The notes under the pieces were generated by a model. That model ran no database searches. It saw nothing but the letters and a program-made list of their open reading frames with translations, and was not told the DNA's origin. From assembly GCA_012719555.1 (NCBI GenBank), contig JAAYAE010000320.1:1-7048 (forward strand): a stretch of DNA of 7,048 bases. Direction: 5' to 3'. Shown piece by piece: positions 1 to 5,997 of the stretch. The DNA comes from Acholeplasmataceae bacterium. GTDB taxonomy: Bacteria > Bacillota > Negativicutes > Acidaminococcales > Acidaminococcaceae. Made by a program: the position numbers and the translations under genes. Position 1 is the stretch's first letter. Each line of letters begins with the position of its first letter.

Positions 1-1080
1 GTCTTTTCTTTGGTGGGAGAGGAGTTTAACCTTAACTCACCCCGAAAGCTGGGTGTAATCCTTTTTGAAAAACTTGGCCTGCCTGCTAAGAAGAAAACTA
101 AGACCGGTTATTCCACTGACGTCACTGTTTTGGAACAATTGGAAGGAAAGCACCCGGTAATTAGTACAATTCTTGAGCATCGCCAATTATCAAAACTCCT
201 TTCCACGTATTTGGAAGGTATGAAACCTTTGATTAATACCACCACTCACCGTATTCACACACATTTTCAACAAGCAGTAACGATTACCGGCCGTTTATCA
301 AGCACAGAACCGAATTTGCAAAACATTCCAATTAGAACTGAAATTGGAAAACGCATGAGAGAAATGTTCGTACCCGGGATTGGTTACGACTTGCTAATGT
401 CCTGTGATTATTCTCAAGTTGAACTTAGAATATTAGCACATATTTCACAAGATCCATTGTTTATGGATTCCTTTGCTAAGGGACAAGATGTGCATGCCAG
501 AACAGCAGCCGAAGTTTTTGGCGTGGATATAAATGAAGTTACAAGTTTTATGCGCCATAAAGCTAAGGCCGTTAATTTCGGCATAGTTTATGGTATTAGT
601 GACTATGGACTTAGCAAACAGTTAGGCGTTAGTCGTGACGAAGCAGCATTTTATATTGCCAATTATTTCGCTCGCTATACCGGAGTCAAGAAATATATGG
701 AAAACGAGATAATAAAGGCTAGAGAGCAAGGATATGTAGAGACACTTTTTGGACGGAGACGCTATTTGCCGGATATTAAGCAGAGTAATTTTAACTTACG
801 CAGTTTTGCAGAACGTACTGCGATTAATACTCCAATACAGGGTACCGCTGCAGATATTATTAAAATTGCCATGCTTAAAGTTGCAGAAGCCTTAGCTAAT
901 GCTAGGGTAAAAAGCAGAGTGTTATTGCAGGTGCACGATGAATTGGTATTGGAAGTAACTAATGATGAAAAAGAAGAAGTGGCCGGATTGTTAAAAACGA
1001 CCATGGAAAACGCAGTAAAACTTAGCGTGCCTTTGGTGGCCGATGTGGCTACCGGCAAAACTTGGGCACAAACGAAATAG
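1..1080 (+). CDS. polA: DNA polymerase I, C-terminal polymerase domain (5' end outside window)
   Basis: This is a family A DNA polymerase that fills gaps in excision repair and replaces Okazaki-fragment primers. The frame is open from base 1, so the gene is truncated by the window. The 359 residues seen match the last ~360 of the usual ~870-930, covering part of the thumb, the fingers and the palm. Numbering from base 1, the region TGRLSSTEPNLQNIP is followed by motif A DYSQVELR (catalytic Asp136) and the O-helix RHKAKAVNFGIVYG (Arg185, Lys189, Phe193, Tyr197). Motif C is QVHDELVLEV (His312, Asp313). All catalytic residues are present. Phe at the O-helix discriminator position is the E. coli-like state that disfavours dideoxynucleotides. 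The 5' nuclease and 3'-5' exonuclease regions are not visible, so proofreading status cannot be judged. mutM starts 9 nt after the TAG stop, indicating cotranscription. Identification is firm. Confidence 0.97.
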   Translation, partial: VFSLVGEEFNLNSPRKLGVILFEKLGLPAKKKTKTGYSTDVTVLEQLEGKHPVISTILEHRQLSKLLSTYLEGMKPLINTTTHRIHTHFQQAVTITGRLSSTEPNLQNIPIRTEIGKRMREMFVPGIGYDLLMSCDYSQVELRILAHISQDPLFMDSFAKGQDVHARTAAEVFGVDINEVTSFMRHKAKAVNFGIVYGISDYGLSKQLGVSRDEAAFYIANYFARYTGVKKYMENEIIKAREQGYVETLFGRRRYLPDIKQSNFNLRSFAERTAINTPIQGTAADIIKIAMLKVAEALANARVKSRVLLQVHDELVLEVTNDEKEEVAGLLKTTMENAVKLSVPLVADVATGKTWAQTK

Positions 1081-1089
1081 GGTGACATA

Positions 1090-1911
1090 ATGCCAGAGCT
1101 ACCAGAAGTAGAACAGGTAAAAAAAACACTAGCTCCCCATGTGGTGGGCAAGACGATAAAGGTTGTAGATGTAAGATTGCCGAGGTTAATTCAATATCCT
1201 TCGGCAGAAATATTTGCACAAAGATTAGTTGATCAAAAGATTGAGAGCATTGAACGTAAGGGGAAGTATCTACGCTTAAACTTTGGGCAAAACTTATATT
1301 TGTTGGTACATTTGCGTATGACAGGCGCTCTTTTGGCTGTTAATAAGGCAGAAGAAGAACCGGCTTATGCGAAAATAAAGTTTGAACTAACGGGGGACGA
1401 AGATTTGTGGTTTACGGATATACGAACCTTTGGTACTCTTTATCTAATTGACAATGAAGACAAATCTATTGAAGGATATGCTTCTCTTGGCCCGGAGCCA
1501 TTAAGTAACGAATTGACAATAGATTATTTAGAACCAATTTGCAAGAAAAAAAGTGCTGCTATCAAAGGGGTCATTTTGGACCAAAAAGTTATTGCCGGCT
1601 TAGGAAATATCTATGCTGATGAGGCGCTTTTTTTGGCAGGAATTTTACCACAGAGACCGGCTAATTTATTAAGTAAAGAGGAAATTGTAAAACTTATAAA
1701 GGCCATTAATCATGTCATTGCTCAAGGAATAAAAAATCATGGAACAACTTTTCGTAATTATCAAGACGCCGATGGCAATAAAGGCGATAATGTTAAATAT
1801 CTTTTCGTTTACGGTCGTAAAGGTGAGAAATGTAAGGTATGCGGTCAGGAATTATGCGGTTTGAAGGTAGCAGGACGTAGTAGTACTTACTGTGCAAAGT
1901 GTCAGCGTTAA
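1090..1911 (+). CDS. mutM: Formamidopyrimidine-DNA glycosylase (Fpg)
   Basis: This is a bifunctional DNA glycosylase/AP lyase that removes 8-oxoguanine and ring-opened purines and starts base-excision repair. The 273 aa length is normal for the family. The start is fixed by the N-terminal MPELPEVE: Pro2 becomes the catalytic N-terminus after Met removal, and Glu3 is the second catalytic residue. Lys59 in RKGKY aligns with the conserved phosphate-contacting Lys. Met77, Arg112 and Phe114 (DIRTFG) match the void-filling intercalation residues, and Asn173 lies in GLGNIYADE (helix-two-turn-helix region). A C-terminal zinc finger has Cys248, Cys251, Cys268 and Cys271 (C-x2-C-x16-C-x2-C), with the DNA-contacting Arg263 inside it. 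An AGGGTGA Shine-Dalgarno overlaps the polA stop codon. The polA-mutM pairing is common in Bacillota, where Pol I can fill the gap that MutM creates. No defects are seen. Confidence 0.97.
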   Translation: MPELPEVEQVKKTLAPHVVGKTIKVVDVRLPRLIQYPSAEIFAQRLVDQKIESIERKGKYLRLNFGQNLYLLVHLRMTGALLAVNKAEEEPAYAKIKFELTGDEDLWFTDIRTFGTLYLIDNEDKSIEGYASLGPEPLSNELTIDYLEPICKKKSAAIKGVILDQKVIAGLGNIYADEALFLAGILPQRPANLLSKEEIVKLIKAINHVIAQGIKNHGTTFRNYQDADGNKGDNVKYLFVYGRKGEKCKVCGQELCGLKVAGRSSTYCAKCQR

Positions 1912-1921
1912 GAGGTGACTT

Positions 1922-2503
1922 ATGAAAATAATTGGTGTTACAGGTGGAATAGCGTCAGGGAAAAGCACTGTAACAGCATATTTGCGTAAACAAAACATAC
2001 CGGTTTTTGATGCTGATGCCAGTGCTCATGATGCTGTGCGGTTAGGATCTCCTTGTTTAGCTAAAATACACGAAATTTTTGGCGATGAAATTTTAATGAA
2101 AACAGGAGAGCTTGATAGGAAAGCGCTGGCAACCCTTGTTTTTAGTAATAAGGAAGCGTTGAAAAAGCTGGAGAATATAATTCACGGATATGTTTGGGCT
2201 AAAGCCCAAGAATTTATAGCGGCTCAAAAAAAAGAAAAAATAATTGTTCTTGACGTACCACTTTTGATTGAATGTGGTTGGTATACAAGTGTTGATGCTG
2301 TTTGGTTAATAAAAATTTCGGAAGAGGAACAAATCAAGCGTGCTATAAAACGAAATAATATTACAGAAGGTGAAGTAAGAGCAAGGATTAAGGCACAGAT
2401 GCCTTTTTCGGAAAAACAAAAATATGCAACAACAATATTGGATAATAGCGGCAGCATTAGTAGTTTAGAAAAACAGGTGAGTGTTGCTTTAAGGACCATT
2501 TAG
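1922..2503 (+). CDS. coaE: Dephospho-CoA kinase
   Basis: This enzyme catalyses the last step of coenzyme A synthesis, ATP-dependent phosphorylation of the ribose 3'-OH of dephospho-CoA, in the cytoplasm. The 193 aa length is normal. The N-terminal P-loop GGIASGKST (residues 8-16) follows a beta strand. FDADASAHD (29-37) is the family's substrate-side DAD motif. ELDRKALA (63-70) and the strand VLDVPLLIE (109-117) are typical. The lid region is RNNITEGEVRARIKAQM (144-160), and LDNSGS (173-178) matches the family's C-terminal IDNxG motif. The usual His-Pro after the central helix appears here as His88-Gly89, a mild deviation. The ATG has an AGAGGTGA Shine-Dalgarno at about 1911-1918, which overlaps the end of mutM, so the two are likely translated from one mRNA. 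Confidence 0.96.
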   Translation: MKIIGVTGGIASGKSTVTAYLRKQNIPVFDADASAHDAVRLGSPCLAKIHEIFGDEILMKTGELDRKALATLVFSNKEALKKLENIIHGYVWAKAQEFIAAQKKEKIIVLDVPLLIECGWYTSVDAVWLIKISEEEQIKRAIKRNNITEGEVRARIKAQMPFSEKQKYATTILDNSGSISSLEKQVSVALRTI

Positions 2504-2510
2504 ATTAGCG

Positions 2511-2515
2511 AGGGG
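2511..2515 (+). promoter_or_regulatory. Ribosome binding site deciding the TTG start of the lytic transglycosylase
   Basis: The AGGGG at this position lies 6 nt before TTG 2522. The coaE stop TAG 2501-2503 is in the same frame, and between it and 2522 there is no ATG, GTG or other TTG in that frame. The TTG is therefore the only reasonable start. Confidence 0.75.
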
Positions 2516-2521
2516 ATTATA

Positions 2522-3112
2522 TTGGGCAAAAAGCAAAGCCGGATTTGGCTTTACTTAGTATTGTTTTTGGTATGTAGTTCGGTTCTAGGCTATCAAATAT
2601 GGCTTTCAGACTACGCACAAAGAAAATTTGTTTATACTTGGCACTATAGTAATGAAATACATACATATAGTGCAAAATATAGAGTGGATCCTTTTTTAGT
2701 AGTTGCCGTTATAAAAAATGAAAGTGGGTTTAAGCCGGGCGCGGCTTCTAAACCAGGTGCTCTAGGGCTTATGCAAATTATGCCGGAAACCGGTGCCTGG
2801 ATTGCTAAAACTACAGATTTTCCTAATTTTAAAGACAAGCTTCTTTTATTGCCGGAGCTTAATATTAAGTTTGGTTGTTGGTATTTGGGTGAACTCGAAC
2901 ATGAATTTAAAGGTAATGAGATTTTAACATTGGCGGCCTATAATGCAGGGCGTGGTACGGTAAAGGATTGGATGACGGAAAATAATTGGGATTTCTATTT
3001 TGAAGATCCGGATTTAATACCATTTGCTGATACCAAAAAGTATGTTAAAAAAGTGCTTTGGGACCGTCGACGGTATGAGGAACTTTATAAAAATATTAAA
3101 CCGGTGTCTTGA
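2522..3112 (+). CDS. Membrane-anchored lytic transglycosylase, SLT domain
   Basis: This is a peptidoglycan lytic transglycosylase, which cleaves the MurNAc-GlcNAc bond to form 1,6-anhydroMurNAc ends during wall remodelling. The protein has 196 aa. Residues 1-7 are basic, 8-28 form a single hydrophobic segment (signal anchor), and the rest would lie outside the membrane. The Cys at 18 is preceded by Val, so it is not a convincing lipobox. The SLT fold shows IKNESGF with catalytic Glu67, then GALGLMQIMPET (79-90), AAYNAG (138-143) and a final PFADTKKYV (167-175), the order seen in Slt70-type GH23 domains. The size fits the short Bacillota proteins found beside coaE. It starts at TTG, 18 nt after the coaE stop, so it is the last protein gene of the polA operon. 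The stop codon overlaps the -35 box of the tRNA promoter. Confidence 0.92.
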   Translation: MGKKQSRIWLYLVLFLVCSSVLGYQIWLSDYAQRKFVYTWHYSNEIHTYSAKYRVDPFLVVAVIKNESGFKPGAASKPGALGLMQIMPETGAWIAKTTDFPNFKDKLLLLPELNIKFGCWYLGELEHEFKGNEILTLAAYNAGRGTVKDWMTENNWDFYFEDPDLIPFADTKKYVKKVLWDRRRYEELYKNIKPVS

Positions 3113-3137
3113 CGGTAGTATAGTCCTATGCTATTAT
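3109..3137 (+). promoter_or_regulatory. Sigma-A-type promoter of the tRNA-Leu pair
   Basis: TTGACG at 3109-3114 is the -35 box and TATTAT at 3132-3137 the -10 box, separated by exactly 17 nt. Each box matches five of six consensus bases. The -35 box contains the TGA stop of the preceding gene. A start near 3144 would give a ~16-nt leader before the first tRNA. Confidence 0.8.
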
Positions 3138-3159
3138 GATATAGTTCTCGTATTAATTT

Positions 3160-3245
3160 GCGGTCATGGCGGAACGGCAGACGCGCTAGCTTCAGGAGCT
3201 AGTGGGGGCAACCCCGTGGAGGTTCAAGTCCTCTTGGCCGCACCA
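3160..3245 (+). tRNA. tRNA-Leu (anticodon CAG)
   Basis: This is an 86-nt class II tRNA that reads CUG codons. The acceptor arm GCGGTCA (3160-3166) pairs with TGGCCGC (3235-3241), with one G-U pair. The anticodon stem CTAGC/GCTAG (3186-3190, 3198-3202) closes the loop TTCAGGA, giving CAG at 3193-3195. A long variable arm (GGGG/CCCC around 3204-3214) and a T-loop TTCAAGT are present. The discriminator A3242 and encoded CCA (3243-3245) fit leucine identity. Confidence 0.97.
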
Positions 3246-3265
3246 ATTTAATATTGAAGCCTCAT

Positions 3266-3351
3266 GCGGTTGTGGCGGAAAGGCAGACGCGTCAGCTTGA
3301 GGGGCTGGTGAGAGCAATCTCATGCGGGTTCAAGTCCCGCCAACCGCACCA
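3266..3351 (+). tRNA. tRNA-Leu (anticodon GAG)
   Basis: This is an 86-nt class II tRNA that reads CUC and CUU codons. Acceptor strands GCGGTTG (3266-3272) and CAACCGC (3341-3347) are fully complementary. The anticodon stem TCAGC/GCTGG encloses TTGAGGG, giving GAG at 3299-3301. The variable arm TGAGA/TCTCA is long, the T-arm is GCGGG-TTCAAGT-CCCGC, and A73 and CCA are encoded. It lies 20 nt after the CAG gene and shares most D-arm bases with it, which suggests an old tandem duplication. The two are probably processed from one transcript. Confidence 0.97.
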
Positions 3352-3360
3352 TATAAAATC

Positions 3361-3391
3361 AAGATCCTACAAAAAAAGTAGGATCTTTTTT
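3361..3391 (+). terminator. Intrinsic terminator after the tRNA genes
   Basis: A perfect 10-bp stem AAGATCCTAC/GTAGGATCTT (3361-3370 and 3378-3387) with a loop of seven A is followed by a run of T ending at 3391. No other terminator is visible between polA and this point, so it probably ends both the tRNA transcript and readthrough from the upstream operon. Confidence 0.93.
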
Positions 3392-3440
3392 GTTGTTACT
3401 AAATGTTTTTAGTAAAAAATCAACATTGTTTAGTTCTATA

Positions 3441-3449
3441 TGTTATAAT
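3441..3449 (+). promoter_or_regulatory. Extended -10 promoter candidate
   Basis: TGTTATAAT contains a perfect TATAAT (3444-3449) preceded by the extended -10 dinucleotide TG at the right distance. The hexamer 17 nt upstream (CAACAT) is a poor -35, so activity would rest on the extended -10. Transcription would start near 3456, just before the large inverted repeat. Confidence 0.45.
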
Positions 3450-3476
3450 AAACAAAAAAGATGTAACGAAAAGTTG

Positions 3477-3531
3477 ATACATATGTCAGCTATTTATGCG
3501 TACATAGAGCATAAGTAGCTGACATATGTGT
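3477..3531 (+). repeat. 23-bp inverted repeat, long hairpin
   Basis: The arms 3479-3499 and 3509-3529 are complementary over 21 bp with a single G-U position, and the pairing extends to 3477/3531 with one more wobble. The loop is 9 nt (3500-3508). No T-run follows, so it is not an intrinsic terminator. It could be a structured leader RNA, a small RNA, a protein-binding palindrome or a copy of a dispersed palindromic element. The sequence alone does not decide. Confidence 0.85.
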
Positions 3532-3566
3532 AGTGTGGTTGTTTAAAGATAAAATAATGGTGTGTA

Positions 3567-3572
3567 TATAAT
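3567..3572 (+). promoter_or_regulatory. Possible second -10 box
   Basis: A perfect TATAAT has only a poor -35 (TTAAAG at 3543-3548, 18 nt away) and no TG extension. In such AT-rich sequence it may be chance. Confidence 0.2.
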
Positions 3573-3729
3573 ATAACCTAACAATCAAAAGTAAGAAAAA
3601 TGACGTGTGTGATATTATGTATATTCGTTATATGAAGCGGAGTAAAGTACTCATAGGGAAAGAGAAATTTATTGGATAAATAAATGTCAAAGTAGTATGT
3701 TTATGCCAAAAAGGACGTAATTATTCAGC

Positions 3730-3738
3730 AGGGGGGAG
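3730..3738 (+). promoter_or_regulatory. G-rich ribosome binding site deciding between two TTG starts
   Basis: AGGGGGGAG ends 1 nt before TTG 3740 but 7 nt before TTG 3746. The second spacing is normal and the first is too short, so 3746 is preferred. Translation from 3740 would add only two residues (Met-Lys). Confidence 0.65.
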
Positions 3739-3745
3739 TTTGAAA

Positions 3746-5305
3746 TTGGCATTTAAAAAGGTGCTAGTAGTAGATGATAATGTGATAAATCGTCTCTTGC
3801 TGCAAAAAATATTACAAGATCAATATGAAGTAATCCAAGCTGAGAATGGACAGGATGCTTTGAATATTTTAACATACGAAAAAGAGAAAATATCAGTTAT
3901 TCTCTTGGATATTGTGATGCCAACTATGGACGGTTATGAATTTCTGTCTAAAAGGCAGAACGATTCACATTTATCTAATATACCTGTAGTAGTTACTACA
4001 CAAAAAGATGGTGAAGAGAGTGAGATAAAAGCTCTTAAACTTGGGGCTAACGACTTTTTGCCCAAACCATACAACGGGGAGATTATAAAACACAGATTAG
4101 CTAATATTATAACTTTTAGGGAAAGTGCTGCTTTTTTAAGAACTATTGAACACGATGAATTGACAGGTGTCTATAGTAAAAATTTTTTTTACAAAAAAGT
4201 TGGCGATATTCTGCGTGAGAATCCTCAAAAAGACTATGATATTATTGTTTCGGATATAGTTAACTTTAAGCTTATTAATGATAATTACGGAACTAAGATA
4301 GGCGACGACTTATTACGTAAAATGGCAAATATTATGAGCCGTGAAAGGCCCAAAAAAGTTCTTTGTGGACGTATAGGGGCTGATTTTTTTGCTGTGTTGG
4401 TGGAACACAATGATGTTTATACTGAGGATATTTTTGCTCAGGCAGACGCAGAACTAAATTCATACCCGGTGGAGATGAGTTTAACTGTGCGTTTTGGCGT
4501 CTATGCTGTAGTGGATAGAACAATAGAACCCGGAACAATGGGCGACAGAGCTATTTTGGCAGTCGAATCAATTAAGGGCGTTTATGGGAGTTATTTTGCT
4601 TATTATGATGACACCATTAGACAAAAGCTTTTAAAGGAGCAAAACATTACAGACACTATGGAAATGGCTTTGAAAAACGAAGAGTTTGTGGTTTATTTTC
4701 AGCCAAAATATAATTTGCGTAGTGAAGCGCTGGCAGGCGCCGAAGCACTAGTCCGCTGGCTCAATCCTAATAAAGGACTAATTCTTCCCAACGACTTCAT
4801 CCCTTTTTTTGAAAAAAATGGATTTATTACAACTCTTGATAGTTATGTATGGGAAAAAACTTGTCAAATTATGCGCAAATGGTTGGATGCAGGATTACCG
4901 CCTATTGCAATCTCCGTAAATGTTTCTCGTATTGATGTTTATAATAAAGAACTGCCGAATATGTTACTGGATTTAACCCAAAAATATGGTATTGAACCGC
5001 AATATTTACATTTAGAAATTACGGAAACAGCTTATACGGAAAATCCTAACCAGATTATAGAATCAGTAAGGCGTTTGAGCGCAGCCGGTTTTATGATTGA
5101 AATGGACGATTTTGGTACCGGTTATTCTTCACTTACTATGCTTAGTGACTTGCCCATTGATATTTTGAAATTAGATATGAAATTCATTAAGAACGAAATG
5201 CAAAAAAATGGCAGCAAGAATATTTTGAGTTTTATTATTAGCTTAGCAAAGTGGCTGGGACTTTTAGTCATTGCAGAGGGTGTGGAGACCAAGGAGCTAA
5301 TATAA
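3746..5305 (+). CDS. REC-GGDEF-EAL c-di-GMP signalling protein, cut by an in-frame stop inside EAL
   Basis: This is a response regulator of cyclic-di-GMP turnover, 519 aa to the TAA. Numbering is from TTG 3746. The receiver domain (~4-125) has Asp10-Asp11, phospho-acceptor Asp55 in LLDIVMP, Thr85 and Lys107. The GGDEF-like domain (~136-292) keeps DELTGVYS, but the active motif is GADFF (211-215): the second Gly is Ala and the Glu is Phe. No RxxD inhibitory site is seen, so cyclase activity is unlikely. The EAL domain (~303 on) has EAL (333-335), Asn392 in SVNVS, Glu424 in EITE, DDFGTGYSS from Asp454-Asp455, Lys475 and Glu511 in AEGVET: an active-type phosphodiesterase set as far as it goes. 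The stop at codon 520 removes the final QGYYYARP segment, including the conserved Gln. The reading frame continues unchanged after it into the 5318-5854 segment, so the ancestral protein was REC-GGDEF-EAL-REC of ~702 residues. As cut, phosphodiesterase activity is doubtful. Confidence 0.88.
   Translation: MAFKKVLVVDDNVINRLLLQKILQDQYEVIQAENGQDALNILTYEKEKISVILLDIVMPTMDGYEFLSKRQNDSHLSNIPVVVTTQKDGEESEIKALKLGANDFLPKPYNGEIIKHRLANIITFRESAAFLRTIEHDELTGVYSKNFFYKKVGDILRENPQKDYDIIVSDIVNFKLINDNYGTKIGDDLLRKMANIMSRERPKKVLCGRIGADFFAVLVEHNDVYTEDIFAQADAELNSYPVEMSLTVRFGVYAVVDRTIEPGTMGDRAILAVESIKGVYGSYFAYYDDTIRQKLLKEQNITDTMEMALKNEEFVVYFQPKYNLRSEALAGAEALVRWLNPNKGLILPNDFIPFFEKNGFITTLDSYVWEKTCQIMRKWLDAGLPPIAISVNVSRIDVYNKELPNMLLDLTQKYGIEPQYLHLEITETAYTENPNQIIESVRRLSAAGFMIEMDDFGTGYSSLTMLSDLPIDILKLDMKFIKNEMQKNGSKNILSFIISLAKWLGLLVIAEGVETKELI
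5303..5305 (+). other. In-frame TAA interrupting the EAL domain
   Basis: Reading straight through gives VETKELI-stop-RLLSMDCNYVQGY. EAL proteins normally have nine residues between ETKE and the Cys of CxYVQGY, and here eight residues plus the stop codon fill exactly that gap. No bases are gained or lost. A CAA (Gln), AAA or GAA codon would need only one base change to become this TAA. Confidence 0.88.
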
Positions 5306-5317
5306 CGCTTACTTAGT

Positions 5318-5854
5318 ATGGATTGCAATTATGTTCAAGGGTACTATTATGCCAGACCTATGCCGGAAAAAGATTTTGAAGCCTTAATAAAGAAGGCTGT
5401 TATTGACAGGGAAATGGTTAGACCTGCACGTATTATTCCAACTTATGATGTGAAAGTAAGCAAAAATCCTAAACATGAAGAAATAATGTTGATAGTTGAT
5501 GATGTTAAACTAAATAGGGTTATATTGGCCAACATATTTAAGCAAAATTATACCATTGTAGAAGCTGATAATGGCGCGGCAGCTTTGCATTATTTGTTTG
5601 AAAATGCTGATAAAATAGCTATTGTAATGCTTGATTTGATTATGCCGATTATGGATGGGTTTGAGGTTCTGAGCAAGATGAAATTATCGCCGGAATTGAA
5701 CCTTATACCAATAATTGTTACTTCGCAAACTGGTGAAGAAATGGAAATAAAGGCTCTGAAAATGGGCGCTGATGACTTTGTTGCTAAACCTTATGTCAAA
5801 GAATTATGCCATAAAAGAGTTGAAAATGTCCTTGCTGCTGTGCGTAAAAATTAA
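5318..5854 (+). CDS. Detached C-terminal part: end of EAL domain plus second receiver domain
   Basis: These 178 residues run from the first ATG after the TAA. Residues 1-25 are the last part of an EAL domain: CNYVQGYYYARPMPEKDFE carries the conserved Gln7 and the terminal helix. A linker (~26-55) leads to a complete receiver domain (~56-175) with Asp61-Asp62, phospho-acceptor Asp106 in MLDLIMP, Ser136 and Lys157. The receiver closely resembles the one at the start of the upstream part (shared MDGxExLSK, IKALKxGAxDF and KPY), which suggests duplication within the gene. No Shine-Dalgarno sits at normal distance: the AAGGAG at 5291-5296 is 21 nt from the ATG and encodes conserved Lys-Glu. The fragment is therefore made only by re-initiation after the nearby stop or by readthrough, or not at all. 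I regard it as the tail of a broken gene rather than an independent response regulator. Confidence 0.82.
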   Translation: MDCNYVQGYYYARPMPEKDFEALIKKAVIDREMVRPARIIPTYDVKVSKNPKHEEIMLIVDDVKLNRVILANIFKQNYTIVEADNGAAALHYLFENADKIAIVMLDLIMPIMDGFEVLSKMKLSPELNLIPIIVTSQTGEEMEIKALKMGADDFVAKPYVKELCHKRVENVLAAVRKN

Positions 5855-5871
5855 TACAGGAGCTTAACTCT

Positions 5872-5901
5872 AGTGTATTCAAATGAGTACACTTTTTTTT
5901 T
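5872..5901 (+). terminator. Intrinsic terminator after the signalling gene
   Basis: A 9-bp stem AGTGTATTC/GAGTACACT (5872-5880 and 5885-5893, one G-U pair) with an AAAT loop is followed by nine T (5893-5901). It lies 17 nt after the end of the receiver-domain segment and separates it from the potassium transporter gene. Confidence 0.92.
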
Positions 5902-5910
5902 GCTTAAATC

Positions 5911-5939
5911 TTGTTATGCATCACAATATGTATTACAAT
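5911..5939 (+). promoter_or_regulatory. Promoter of the potassium transporter gene
   Basis: TTGTTA (5911-5916) and TACAAT (5934-5939) are spaced by exactly 17 nt, just after the terminator. A start near 5946 gives a leader of about 50 nt, too short for a c-di-AMP (ydaO-type) riboswitch, which sometimes precedes such genes. Confidence 0.7.
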
Positions 5940-5981
5940 TATATGGATATGAAATAAGATTATGTGAGAGGGGTTATGGAT

Positions 5982-5987
5982 GGGGAG
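5982..5987 (+). promoter_or_regulatory. Ribosome binding site for the potassium transporter
   Basis: GGGGAG lies 10 nt before TTG 5998, a slightly long spacing. The transporter frame has a TAA at 5989-5991, so no earlier start is possible in that frame. Confidence 0.5.
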
Positions 5988-5997
5988 ATAATTAAAT

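Larger units (their letters stand above)
3392..3745 (+). other. Non-coding region upstream of the c-di-GMP signalling gene
   Basis: This is about 350 nt of very AT-rich sequence without a credible coding frame; the ATG-started frames I traced on the + strand are 12 codons or shorter. It holds an extended -10 candidate (3441-3449), a 23-bp inverted repeat (3477-3531), a second TATAAT with only a weak -35 (3567-3572), a short GAGTA-AAG-TACTC hairpin (3640-3652) and a G-rich ribosome binding site. I looked for the class I c-di-GMP riboswitch core (GGGCAAACC, GGACGCAAAGCC) and the T-box motif and found neither. It is most likely a promoter and long leader for the gene at 3746. Confidence 0.6.

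Noticed and set aside
2573..2575. Lipoprotein signal at Cys18 of the transglycosylase
   Set aside because: The residue before the Cys is Val, which does not fit the lipobox. A single-helix membrane anchor explains the segment better.
3024..3251. A 75-codon + strand frame covering the end of the transglycosylase and the first tRNA
   Set aside because: It overlaps the transglycosylase in another frame and runs through the promoter and tRNA-Leu gene, both firmly supported. Its product has no recognisable features.
3266..3351. tRNA genes as an integration site for a mobile element
   Set aside because: No duplicated tRNA 3' end, integrase gene or attachment repeat is visible downstream. What follows is a normal terminator and chromosomal-looking genes.
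3391..3739. Class I c-di-GMP riboswitch (GEMM) before the c-di-GMP gene
   Set aside because: Such a switch would make sense here, but its conserved core strings are absent. The AAGGACGTAA at about 3710-3720 is only a superficial partial match.
4181..4190. T-run after an A-run in the GGDEF-coding part as a slippage or phase-variation site
   Set aside because: The frame is intact across it and encodes Asn-Phe-Phe-Tyr, as expected for this domain. Runs like this are common in AT-rich genes.
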